This document shows, in pieces, positions 52,816 through 62,741 of a stretch of 64,000 nucleotides of DNA (within the stretch, counting starts at the first letter, position 1; each line of letters starts with the position of its first letter). The position numbers and the translations under genes were made by a program. Source of the DNA: Metopolophium dirhodum (Eukaryota > Arthropoda > Insecta > Hemiptera > Aphididae). The stretch covers positions 15,872,001 to 15,936,000 of the forward strand of contig NC_083567.1 in assembly GCF_019925205.1 (NCBI RefSeq), in the 5' to 3' direction. The notes under the pieces were generated by a model, which was not told where the DNA came from, made no database searches, and saw only the letters and a program-made list of their open reading frames with translations.

Positions 52816-53706
52816 TTCGTACCGAGTGAATTTTCTATGGAGGTAATATTTTCGGAATTGTGAATTTTTTCCAAATTTTTCGAAAAACTCCGACAATTAT
52901 TTTGCCACTAACAATTTAATTCGATGTGGTTTTTAATTAAATTTGTTCGTAACTTTTATATAATATATACGTCATAATAAAACTATATTTCTAAGCTCAT
53001 ATATTATGTTTTCACATCTTCTGAGGGTCGCTTGAGACACACACATTTTTTAGTATCAGAATTTAGTGAAGACGATGATCAAACTTAAATTTTACTACTA
53101 AAAATACTTAATAACAAATATTAACATGTATTTATCATTATCACAATATCACAAACACATTGTAATTTATAATTAGAGCATGTAATCAGACTAGTAATAA
53201 CATGATGTATAAATATGCTGAAATATTACAGTGAAATATAAATTAAATAAAAAAAAAAAAGTTTCTAGACTAGGCTCTTTAGGAATTTTGATTTAAAATT
53301 AGATGTGCTCAAAACAAATTGAAATATAATGCAATTATTTCATGGGATTTTCGAAAAAATTGACTTTCTAAAAAGCCTAGATATCTTGTAAAAGAGTTCG
53401 TATAAAAAATTAAAATCAGGCATTCCGAGGTATGTGTAATTTACCACTGATTATTGGTCTAAAATACGTGTGCATCGATAGTTGGATCCCCTTAATTAAT
53501 CAGTATATTTTGTAATACTTACTTATAATCTGTAATTTGTTTGAGTAAAAGTTATTAAATCATCGAAAATATGTCGAAACTGTAGTATTTTTCGACAATT
53601 AATTAAATAATAATATTATGTCCGCGTAAATGTATTAAGCACAAGTCGTTTTCCTCAGAACCTATAAACACTTTAAAAATACGAAAATCGTAATCCGCAG
53701 TGCTGT

Positions 53707-53799
53707 CTAGCGACGATCATGGCTGTTACGACTGTCATGGCTCGGATCCTTCGAAATATTGATTGCGATGCCCGTAGATGCCGCTGCCATTATCATCTG
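53707..53799 (-). other. Possible terminal exon or fifth exon-like module
   Basis: The acceptor attttattttag|CAGATGATAATGG (an NAGNAG site) leads 30 open codons (QMIMAAASTGIAINISKD .. SHDRR) to TAG at 53,709-53,707. The base composition is balanced. The start ATGATAATGGCAG resembles ATGAAGATGGCTG of copy 4, so it may be a diverged fifth module rather than a separate exon. Confidence 0.3.
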
Positions 53800-53819
53800 C
53801 TAAAATAAAAAAATAATTT

Positions 53820-55625
53820 GTCGAAAAGATTGCAACGTTGCAACAATAATCAAAATAATATAATACGATCTTAATTCTTAATGATGGAAAATTGTTTATT
53901 TCTATGTTGTTGGTGGCATCGTAATAGTTATTTTTAAATGATTTTCCCGTATAAGCTTACATCATGGTAACTGGTAAGTCAATTCAGTTTTCTTGAAAAC
54001 TATTAGCACAATAATATTGTCGTTTTTGTTTTTCGATGGGAATCAAATTATAACCGATATTATGTTTTTCTAACCAATAATATGGATTGTGCAACATAAT
54101 ATTCAAACCTATTCAAGTCAATTCATGTGATAACATTGCAGTTAGTTTAGCCATAATCTATGTGAGGATGTTATGTTTCAGTTAGGCATCATGTATTTAT
54201 GTGAAAGAAAGGTTAGAGCCGTATTTATAGGTATAAGTGCTGTCGGTGCCGAGACTACTATAAATTATTATCAATGATCTGTAATATGACTATATATCTA
54301 CTTAAAAACGGACCAAATGCAAATTGTCAACACAGAAACAATACGCATTACAGATAAATTTGGCTGTGTCAAAGATTTATCATTAATTTTAATAATCCCA
54401 ATGGTAAATATTAAAAACATTTATAATTTGAATTACTTTTTATTAATACTGTAAATAATATTAACTGTGTTCTATAATCTTATCCATAATCCATAGTACA
54501 TTGTTGCCTCCAAGTTTTGCCAGTTAACGACCTACTAGGTTCCGTCCCCATGTTAGTTACTAACCAACAAAGTGCCACAGATTGATATATGGTTAGGTAA
54601 CTGGGATATTTTAAAAGTTAGAACTTATCAGTACCGTTGAAATTTTATACCGATTGATCTTAAAATAAAAGTATAATATACTTTACAATAACAATTTGTT
54701 GCTTTAGGTTTTACTACTTTCATGTCTCTATTTTTATTTTTTATTTAGTACTATGCTATGCAAGTCCAATATGGATTTGAATAATTGAGTTTCTCATCTA
54801 ACTCCAATATATATTCAAATGTATTGATTGATGACAACTGCTTAAAAAGAAGGGTAGGTTCTTCATGAAACTATGAATTTAAAAATATAAAATAATCACG
54901 ATAGTAATTAATAACACACAAAATAATTTAGTTGTAAGTATCACAGTTTTTAATTCATCATTAATAATTTACACGTAATATTCATCATAATATTCAAAAA
55001 TCATACGTAAAATATAATAAAGCCTAAATCTAATATATTTTCTCTCCTTTTTTTTTTTTTTAAATTAAAAATATATCACATTTTGAACGCAACACACCGT
55101 ACATTTGTTAGGCGAATGACATAAATTGGTACATAGTAAACGTGTTAAAATAGTTCTACATGTACACAGTGTAAATAGCGGAAGGTCATACGACTTTTGA
55201 GACCATACATAATATAATATAATATATAATTAGCCGAAAAAGACAGGTAGGTAACTGAACAACAAGTTTGAGAGAGAAGATAATAATAATATGTTTAAAT
55301 GATGAATGTGAACAATAATAATAAATAGAGCACATTGAATAAAAGCATCGATAATAATAATAATTAAAAAATAAAAATAAAAATAAATAAAATAATTATA
55401 TAAAAAATTACATTGAGCGATTCTTTTGAAATCTTTATTTTTTTTTGTTTTTTTTTTTTTTGTTGGAATGAATATGATGTGATTAACAATAAAAATTGTA
55501 CGACGGATATTTAATAATTGAATATAATATAGAGTATAATATAATAATATGTATTATATAAAACAAATAATGTAGGTGTCTTTTCCCATATTCTAATTAA
55601 ACATTATTTTATTATTATCGTTACC

Positions 55626-55668
<43 letters not shown>

Positions 55669-55930
55669 TATTATTAATATTCAGTAAAAAATATTAAGCT
55701 TATCGTAATCGAATATATAATAATATACTCTCGTACATACATACAAATATATATATATTATATACTTATAACAATATTATGACTCAAGTCTACGTTCTTA
55801 CGTTCTATTATAATATATATTTATATACATAAACACTATACATAAATATGTGTGTGTGTGGGTGTGTATGTTTAACACTCGACGAGTTTGTATGACGTAT
55901 AATATGCAAGGGGAGATTGTTGTTGTTGTT
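53820..55930. other. Downstream flank of NRBP/Madm
   Basis: AT-rich with many mono- and trinucleotide runs from 55.0 kb. Part may be NRBP 3' UTR, since several minus-strand AATAAA hexamers occur. No gene seen. Confidence 0.4.
55627..55657. repeat. (TTA)n microsatellite
   Basis: About ten ATT units downstream of NRBP/Madm. Confidence 0.9.
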
Positions 55931-55935
55931 GTTGT

Positions 55936-55941
55936 TTTATT
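55936..55941 (-). terminator. Candidate polyadenylation signal for NRBP/Madm
   Basis: A minus-strand AATAAA hexamer lies 239 nt downstream of the stop codon, just before a (CAA) run on that strand. Further AATAAA hexamers occur in the AT-rich DNA at 55.0-55.7 kb, so a longer 3' UTR is equally possible. Transcript data are needed to choose. Confidence 0.4.
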
Positions 55942-56179
55942 GAATTCGCTTTTGTTTCTCGCACGTTTTGTTTGATTTGAATTGACGCGGATGACCGGTT
56001 GGAGGAAATAAGGTCGACGTTATCGTAACGATGACGCACTGCAATGTGTTTTTTATACTTTTTAAACTTGGAAGAAGCGAATATAAACGGTACGCGGTTC
56101 GTGGCCGCGGGGTCGACGCCGACGGTCGACGGGTTGGACGAAACCGAGTGACCAACTCGCGTTGGCCACGTAGCTATCA

Positions 56180-56386
56180 TTAACTGCCGTCGCGTTTCAC
56201 GGGCGACCGTATGACGCTGGGCCTGGACGACGACGACGACGACGACGGGGTGGCCGTCGAACGTTTCTGCGACGGCGGCGGCGATTCGACGTCCACCGGT
56301 ACGGACGAGTGGTCGTAGTCTTCTTTAAAGTGCGGGCCCTCGGACAGTGTCTCTTCGATGATCACGAATATCTTGTCCTTGTCCGA
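56180..56386 (-). CDS. Madm: NRBP/Madm terminal exon
   Basis: Acceptor with a long pyrimidine tract (tttttctctcacag|TCGGAC). It encodes residues 435-502 and ends in TAA at 56,182-56,180. IIEETL matches the NRBP1 C-terminal SLLEETL. The rest is an insect-specific low-complexity tail: PPPSQKR, a seven-serine run encoded by a (TCG) repeat at 56,228-56,249, and a basic SPVKRDGS end. Confidence 0.95.
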   Translation of the reverse strand, partial: SDKDKIFVIIEETLSEGPHFKEDYDHSSVPVDVESPPPSQKRSTATPSSSSSSSRPSVIRSPVKRDGS

Positions 56387-59300
56387 CTGTGAGAGAAAAA
56401 CAAAAAAAAAAAACAGCCGATTAATCGTTTTGCATAACCGCGATTTCATAACCGCATGGTATTAACGACAATCCATCCTCGTGCAGTGACGCAGAACGGG
56501 AAAAAAGAGTAGATAAAACGAAATTATCATATTCAGTCCATAACATTGCAGCATGTTTACTGCAGTGGGGTATGTCATATAGTATATATACTTACACCAC
56601 TTATTACAAGGATTTATTTTATTCTACCTTAAGCTAGATCCACTCTAACTTCTAGGTTCGATTAGATAAAGAAATAACGAGTGTGTTGCGATAAACCATC
56701 ATCCTGTTAGTACTAGAAATTTGTGAAAATAATTCTCAAAACATTATTTTTTAAGTACGCGTTACAAACAATTTAGAAATCACCACAGAAATCTTTCTGC
56801 TTCAAATATGACCGATAAGACATGAATTAAACAAACTTGTTTACGAATTACTTATCGGAGCAACATTTTCTACACGCAATAAACAATAAATCATGAAAAT
56901 TTAATTTTTACAATGGGCTATGAAAAAAATGTTTGGTATCGACATTACTCGGTCTGTATACTACCCAGCAAAAACATTTTTAAGTTGGTGTGGAAAAATC
57001 TGTTTTTTCCCTGAAAAGGATTGTTGGGTAAAAATTAGATCAGGTTGTTTGTCATCACTCATCCTCCTCTCCTCTAAGAATGGTCATCATTGGTTCCATG
57101 TTGAATCAAACTCACCTCATTGATGAAGCCGAAGTGCACCAACTCCTGAGAGAGAGACAGCGCCGTGTCCGCGTCCGTTATGGAACACGTCAGTTGACGA
57201 TTCATCTTGTCGTCCATCCGCAGTAGAATTGTCATCTGTATGGAATAAAATTGTATTATTAACGTTTCACTCTTCAGTTCGAGACCAATTTTACTAAGTA
57301 TTTTATTCTACGGAATATATTAATAATATATTATATGATGTAGGTATATTACGTAAATCGGTTTATATAACTAATAACACGGACCGTCGTTATATAAACC
57401 GATATTTTTAAAATGTCTATACCGAAAGGCGAGGATCCTATATACCTAACAATAAGTTCGTGCGTGGGGAGATTATAATATATTAATATTATATAATAAT
57501 ATACCGACCATAAAGTCATTTTGAGCATCGTCTCGCGGTTTGATGTTACACATCGTGTTGACGATACGTCTGACTTCGACGTCGATCGGGCCGGAGCTGC
57601 TCCTATCCGACGGGATGGACTGGTCCATTGAACCGGTCGGACTCTGCGGCTGGTACGTGGTAAGCCGCACAGGTCCAGGTTCCAGGGCGTATGCAGTCAA
57701 CGGGTAAATGCCAAATCTGAATTTATGATAGAAAAAAAAACAGAGACGAACGTTACACATTATGTTAAATAGACGGCACACGATTGGGGGGGTCAAGAGT
57801 AAGAAGTATTGTTGTGTTTGTGGGTGGCAAGTGCTATGAAGTGGCTTTGGTTAACGAATTCAATACAATTTTACCCATAATTCATAATTTGCATATAATA
57901 TAATATAATATACGTCAAGTGTTTAATCAGTTTCGACGTCTTTAAAATGTCGACTGTAATATTCGGTATAATATGACGAGATGAAAAATTAATTTTTGAA
58001 ATACGATCCTCAACGGTTCAAGTTAAATATAAATATATTATAATATATAAAATATAAACAACCGCTTGATTCAATAAATATAAATTTAAATAAATAATAT
58101 GGATCGTCTGTCGTGGAATGATCAATTATGTTGGCTAACGTTGTCGAAAATATTATTTACCGTTTAATAATAAAATGTTTAAATTAAACGGTAAATAATA
58201 TTTTCGACGTCATGATTTAATGCATACATAAATTGTCATAACTAAGAAATATGCAATGCGAAATCGGTGAAATGTGCCAAGTTAAATTTCGTTATTTTAA
58301 CCTTATCGACTTATCTTTATATTCTACGAAGCGGAATTTGTACATTAGTTAATATATATTTATATCAATTATACAATAATAATATAATATATAAATCAGA
58401 ATAGAAAATATGCAAATGTGGCAAATCCTATAACTTCCTTATAGTCCTAAATCAATAATAATGTTTAATGGATACAATTATATTATAATATTCTTATCTC
58501 ACTATAGAATAATATAAATAATAACGTTAGGTATAACTCACTTGACGTCTTCGACGAACTTTTCGAGCTTGTTGCTCTCCGGAACATCGGACATTTTGAA
58601 CTGGACCGATCGAGTTTCGTCGTCGGGATGGAGTATCTCAGCAATTACTTTTTCCTGAGGGTACACCTCATCGGACAGTCGGTCGGCAAAATGTTCTAAA
58701 AACAGAATAAATAAGATTAAAATTAGTGCCAAGAAGGGGGTGCTTTTATTTAGGTCGAATAGAAAAAAATGTAATTTGGTTGTAAGACTATATAATATAA
58801 TATTATACAGGCGATTCACCAAGCATATGCTCACCCCACTTTTTCTTCTACAATAATGCAGTTATTTAAATTCTGATTTTTTGAATTTCTATAAATGCGT
58901 ATACTTAAAAACCATGATATTTTCAAATTCTTGAGATTTTTTGTACTACTTATAAGATATGTCCATATATTTTACAGAGCCCATTTTAACACGCAATCCT
59001 TTATTTTCACAACCCTCGAGCAAACCCCGAGTACGAGACAGACCTTCGGAACCTACGATCGCTTACCAGTCTTGACCAGAGCGTACGCCGCGAGTAGTTT
59101 CAACGCGTGCACCTCATACAGTACGGGGTGGAAGAGCAACGTCCGGGCCGACGGACGTCTCTCAAAATCGGCCGTTAGACACTGGTAGATCAGGTCCTTT
59201 TGCAGTGGATCATCCAGCGACTCAATCGTGCGGTTGATGTGATCCTGCGTGACTAGCGTGCCGCTGTCGCCGTTGCCCTGTATCTCCAGCGTTGCCATTT

Positions 59301-62300
59301 CCAACGCACACATGCCAAACGCGTAAATGTCGATGGCGGGTGTCACGAAATCTGCAATCGAACGGTGATACTTTTAATACATTTTAAAAAAAGTAGAGGA
59401 AGAGACGTAGCGGCTGTCAGATCCTACGAATTTTATAGAAAAATTAATATTTTGACATACATTTTATTAATTATATAAATTATTATTGTTTTTAAACTTT
59501 TGCCTCATATTATTATAGTGTTTCCAAGAGAGCGTAGACTTAATTACTAACAATTAGGTACGTTTTAAATGCCTTAAGGCTTTAACTATATATTGAAATA
59601 ACAAAAATACAACGTACCTAAGAAATTATATAAACATAACAAAAAGAACCATCACGCAGTGTGCATACCTATGTATATATTATAAATATTATTGAGACAA
59701 ATTCATTTCACTCACTTCCGCATTCGGGCGCGATGAAATGCATGTTTTTCATGTTTTCCCGGCAAGTCTTGATGTGCACATGAATGGTGTCCGGAGCAAC
59801 TATAGTTTTTTTTTTTTTTTAAAAAAAAAATTTCTATTAGTACCCTCACAATCACAGTCGTGCGTCAGCCCGATCCGACCGCACGTACGTTTGACCCAAC
59901 CGTGTCCGGTCCTGGACAACCCACGCGGTCCTTAACGCCGGAACAATGTATACACCGCGAACGCGTTTACAATCCTACACAGAAACATGGGGCGGCCCTA
60001 GCATCGTCATTGCCTAGGACCGTCAGCCGGCGACAAAGTACAGTGCGGAACGTTTCGGAACATTGGCACTGAAAACAAGTTTTTTTTTTCCGTTTTTGTT
60101 TTTAAACCATGCTTAATATCGTAACAATTATCATCACCTTCCATAATAATTGCATACCACGGTATATATATTATAGGTACGTTATAATGTCTAATGTTTT
60201 TTTTTTTTTAGATATATATATATATTTTTTGGTAATGTTCCCTTACATGGCATGTTTCGCTCGTGCGGTACTTTACCTGATCCTATTTTCACGAGTCCAT
60301 TGTGTTGGATAAATATCGTGTCACAGGTCAGATTCCCATGGATGATGGGCGGTGAACATGAATGCAAGTAACTGAAAAACAAACCACAACTTTTGTTTTT
60401 TTTTTTTGGTTTTTTTTTTGCTTTCGGGCAGCGGTGGTCTTTCAGACACACACACACACACACCACGGCCGGATAGCACAATTTTTTTGCCCCACTTTTT
60501 CAGACGTTCGTTATTCTACACAGAAAAAAAAACACCAGCTATCGGCGGTTGTCCGGTCGGACCGGCGGCGCTCGGGACCACTATATAAATTATTCGTTCT
60601 CATAATTATAAATATAGCTGCTAGTGCGCAATACAATACATATTATAAATATATATATGTATATATATTTGTTTAAATATATACAATATACATAGATAAT
60701 ATATATGTTAGTACACGTAACACAATAAAAAGTACAATAAAAAAAATAGTAAAAAAAAAGTATATATTACATATTTATGTTTATTATTGATATTATTAAT
60801 TAATATTTGTGCGCCAAAGCAGCGGCAGGCGAATGTGGACGAAAGATTTTTGTCGAAGTAGCCATCGTATTGTTGCCTGAACGTGCGACGAGGACGCAAA
60901 ACCACAACGACTATAACACTCTCCGACAACACGCACGACCCGCGACTATATTATATATATTATATTAATATATACTACGACTGTACAAATTATACACCAG
61001 GTAGGTACACCATATATATTATATTATATTATTAGTAGTTGTAGAAGTGTAGTATACTACTATACTATATATACAGGTTGAGTGTGGTGGTGTCGACCGC
61101 GCCAGCGGTGTAAGTTTGGCGGATCGATTTTCCATATCGATTATAATTTCGGTTTGTTTTTCTCTTATCGTTTTTCGATTTTTAATCCTTCTGAAAAAAT
61201 ACAATTATACACACACACACAAATAATAATTGGGCGTGCGCGTAAGACAGGAGATTATTGCCATCAGTCGCGATCTCGCTGTCCCGGAGGCGGTCTTCCA
61301 CATCTTCTCCTGAGTAGTGATCTTAAGTTCTGCAATCAACGGCGGCTATGGCTATGGCGACAGTGACTCTTCCAGTTGTACCGGTGTGATATGTTATTAT
61401 AATATTATATTATGTTTATCGAGCATTTACCACCGTGTTATTATTATATACTATATATTATACTCACAGATATTTGTTATATTATTATATACATACAATA
61501 CCTAGCTATATATATTTATTATATATATATATTCGCTATTCTATAGAACATAATATCATATACGCTTTGCGCTGCTAACGGAAGAGCGCAACGGTAACGC
61601 GGCGATTTAAAAAAAAAAAAAAAAGAAAGTAGAATGATCCTAATACCAACAGGATCGGAGTGTCCAGTGCAAGCACATACCTTAGGGCCGATAGGATTTG
61701 CGTGCACCATCGTTTCCACGCGGTCAGTGAAATCTTCTTCACGTTGCGTTTGGTACGCTTTAGGAACTGTTTCAACGAGCCAGAAGACATGTATTCTGTG
61801 ATGAATATGACCTGCGCAAACACACAATAGACGTATACGTCGAGGTTAACGGACCGCATATATGTATAAGCAATATTCAATAATATATTATTATGCACAA
61901 GGTGATTTTTTGTAGGCACTAGTTTTTTTTACTTTTTTTTAGATAAAGTAACATGGTGTATGATGATATTTATGTGATATGCAGCCGTTACGTAGTTTTG
62001 CAATGTTATCATAGCTATACATTTGCACAATTATATACATTTTATCAACCAATCAGAATAACCGCGATTTGTGTGCAAAGTCCATCAAATATACGGAAAA
62101 AAATTTTACCTAACCATGTTACTTTATGATGGCTTGTTTATTTTGTTAAAAACATCTACCGAAAAAATATTTCAGACCGTCTATTATACGTCAACAAAAT
62201 CACCCTGTGAGCACAATGTGAAACTACAAAGTATACGTTATTGAGGGGCGACACGGGAAGAGTATATAATATACAGTAGAAATTGTTTGATACAACATCA

Positions 62301-62737
62301 AAGGGGCCACATAGTTTGTAGCATTGACTTGACAGGTTGTACAAAACGGTACGAAAAAAAAACATAGGTACCTAGTTAATTCAATTGAGACTTAAGATTT
62401 TGTACGTATCAACCGATGTCATGCCTACTAAACAATTTCTACCGTATATCGTTAAGTTTTTTTTTAAACTTTGTAGGAGGCAAAGGGTGATTTTTGATCA
62501 TATAGTAATTACGCGTGGTTTGTCGTTATGCGTGTCCGTCCAATACCGATGGAAGTTCACGATGTTGGGGTGCTGGAGTTGAGTGAGACTTTCAAACACC
62601 TGCCGGATCTTGTCTTCTTGGGCCTTGTAGTTTTTACGCTCCGAGAACTGCACCTCGTTCCACACCACTTCCACTCCCTCTTCAGTGTCCATGGCCAAGT
62701 ACGCGCAGTCGATTCCGGGAACATCTCGTTGCTCCAC
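56180..62737 (-). CDS. Madm: Nuclear receptor binding protein homologue (NRBP/Madm pseudokinase), 9 exons, 5' end outside window
   Basis: Pseudokinase scaffold. In Drosophila, Madm partners Mlf1 and the TSC22-family protein Bunched A to promote growth; vertebrate NRBP1 is its orthologue (family knowledge). CDS exons, in transcription order: 62513-62737, 61681-61811, 60277-60371, 59716-59799, 59067-59351, 58542-58695, 57509-57716, 57116-57235, 56180-56386. These sum to 1,509 nt, i.e. 502 residues plus TAA, and every junction phase agrees. The kinase-like fold spans about residues 10-265. The ATP-site lysine is replaced in VVWNEV (24-29), HRD reads HGN (130-132) and DFG reads IGS (148-150), so catalysis is unlikely. 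APE (174-176) and DIYAFG (186-191) are kept. The C-terminal NRBP block includes KFVEDVKFGIYPLTAY, followed by a serine run (482-488). Human NRBP1 is 535 residues, so an N-terminal acidic segment of roughly 50-70 residues is missing. The first visible codon is GTG (Val) just after a splice acceptor, not a start. Confidence 0.97.
57116..57235 (-). CDS. Madm: NRBP/Madm exon 8 (40 codons)
   Basis: Acceptor ccatacag|ATGACAATT and donor AATGAG|gtgagt, phase 0 at both ends. It encodes MTILLRMDDKMNRQLTC to LVHFGFINE (residues 395-434), matching NRBP1 TLLLKLEDKLNRHL..LVQLGFISE. It is too short to appear as a long ORF. Confidence 0.94.
57357..57403. repeat. 15-bp inverted repeat in NRBP intron
   Basis: atcggtttatataac (57,357-57,371) and gttatataaaccgat (57,389-57,403) form a perfect stem with a 17-nt loop in the 273-nt intron between exons 7 and 8. 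Confidence 0.8.
57509..57716 (-). CDS. Madm: NRBP/Madm exon 7
   Basis: Acceptor aaattcag|ATTTGGCATT and donor TTTATG|gtcggt. It encodes residues 325-394: FGIYPLTAYA, a Pro/Ser-rich linker, then VEVRRIVNTMCNI, which matches the NRBP1 block VETRKVVLMQCNI. The donor is weak (gtcggt rather than gtaagt). It was chosen because it alone keeps phase 0 with the next exon among the GT sites examined. Confidence 0.92.
58143..58208. repeat. Perfect 26-bp inverted repeat in NRBP intron
   Basis: gtcgaaaatattatttaccg plus tttaat (58,143-58,168) is exactly inverted at 58,183-58,208 around a 14-nt loop, in the intron between exons 6 and 7. Confidence 0.9.
58542..58695 (-). CDS. Madm: NRBP/Madm exon 6
   Basis: Acceptor ctgtttttag|AACATTTTG and donor GTCAA|gtgagt. 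It encodes residues 274-324, a less conserved linker (HFADRLSDEVYPQEK..) that ends in the conserved NKLEKFVEDV. It follows the pseudokinase domain and corresponds to the NRBP1 segment ending LDKFLEDV. Confidence 0.94.
59067..59351 (-). CDS. Madm: NRBP/Madm exon 5 (C-lobe)
   Basis: Acceptor attgcag|ATTTCGTG and donor ACTG|gtaagc. It encodes residues 179-273, including TPAIDIYAFGMCALEMATLE, the RRPSAR motif of subdomain XI and LLFHPVLYEVHALKLLAAY. All are strongly conserved with NRBP1. Phase is 1 nt in, 1 nt out. Confidence 0.96.
59716..59799 (-). CDS. Madm: NRBP/Madm exon 4 (activation-segment equivalent)
   Basis: Acceptor actatag|TTGCTCC and donor GGAA|gtgagt. The 84-nt exon encodes APDTIHVHIKTC to HFIAPECG (residues 151-178) and matches the NRBP1 segment VAPDTI..HFFAPEYG in position and length. 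The pyrimidine tract lies about 20 nt from the AG, separated by an A-homopolymer. The exon has no independent ORF of 60 or more codons, so single-frame searches miss it. Confidence 0.93.
59850..60072. other. GC-rich block inside NRBP intron
   Basis: A GC-rich, CpG-containing 220-bp stretch (cccgatccgaccgcacgtacg, gcatcgtcattgcctaggaccg) lies in the 477-nt intron between exons 3 and 4. It supports a 70-codon plus-strand frame with no recognisable domain. Nature unknown. Confidence 0.25.
60277..60371 (-). CDS. Madm: NRBP/Madm exon 3 (degenerate catalytic loop)
   Basis: Acceptor tttttcag|TTACTTGC and donor ATCAG|gtaaag. It encodes residues 119-150, YLHSCSPPIIHGNLTCDT to HNGLVKIGS. The catalytic HRD is HGN and the metal-binding DFG is replaced by IGS, the defining NRBP pseudokinase substitutions. 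Phase is 2 nt in, 1 nt out. Confidence 0.96.
60446..60463. repeat. (CA)n microsatellite in NRBP intron
   Basis: 18 bp of alternating CA, with T-tracts nearby that generate spurious frames. Confidence 0.9.
60820..61380. other. CpG-rich segments inside the largest NRBP intron
   Basis: 60,820-60,960 and 61,080-61,380 are GC- and CpG-rich relative to the rest of the 1,309-nt intron. Several short open frames lie there, including 94 codons on the plus strand (61,082-61,366) and a 20-codon minus ATG frame near 60,870. None has recognisable homology. An internal promoter, alternative exon or inserted element is possible. Confidence 0.3.
61681..61811 (-). CDS. Madm: NRBP/Madm exon 2 of those visible
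   Basis: Acceptor tgcgcag|GTCATATTC and donor CTAAG|gtatgt. It encodes VIFITEYMSSGSLKQFLK through WCTQILSAL (residues 76-118) plus two bases of Ser119. This is the hinge and helix D/E region of the kinase fold. The next intron, 1,309 nt, is the largest in the visible gene. Confidence 0.96.
62513..62737 (-). CDS. Madm: NRBP/Madm exon 1 of those visible (75 codons)
   Basis: The acceptor ctcgtag precedes GTGGAGCAACGAG and the donor is CGC|gtaatt. The exon is phase 0 at both ends and encodes residues 1-75 of the visible product. It holds the N-lobe hallmarks NVPGID-like VPGIDCAYLAMDTEEG and VVWNEVQFSERKNYK, nearly identical to vertebrate NRBP1. The asparagine in VVWNEV sits where active kinases have the ATP-binding lysine. 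The upstream exon was not found between 62,740 and 64,000. Confidence 0.96.
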
Positions 62738-62741
62738 CTAC

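Noticed and set aside
55872..56180. 72-102 codon minus frames just downstream of the NRBP stop
   Set aside because: They lie in the probable 3' UTR and are Arg/Gln-rich from CpG and CAA repeats; no homology.
56920..57123. 67-codon plus-strand frame beside NRBP exon 8
   Set aside because: It lies in an intron of the opposite-strand gene, with no splice or homology support.
60191..60676. Several frames around 60.2-60.7 kb
   Set aside because: The minus frame is NRBP exon 3 extended into introns; the plus frames are driven by T-tracts and the (CA)n run.
61519..61827. 102-codon minus frame overlapping NRBP exon 2
   Set aside because: It is out of frame with the conserved exon coding NRBP residues 76-118.
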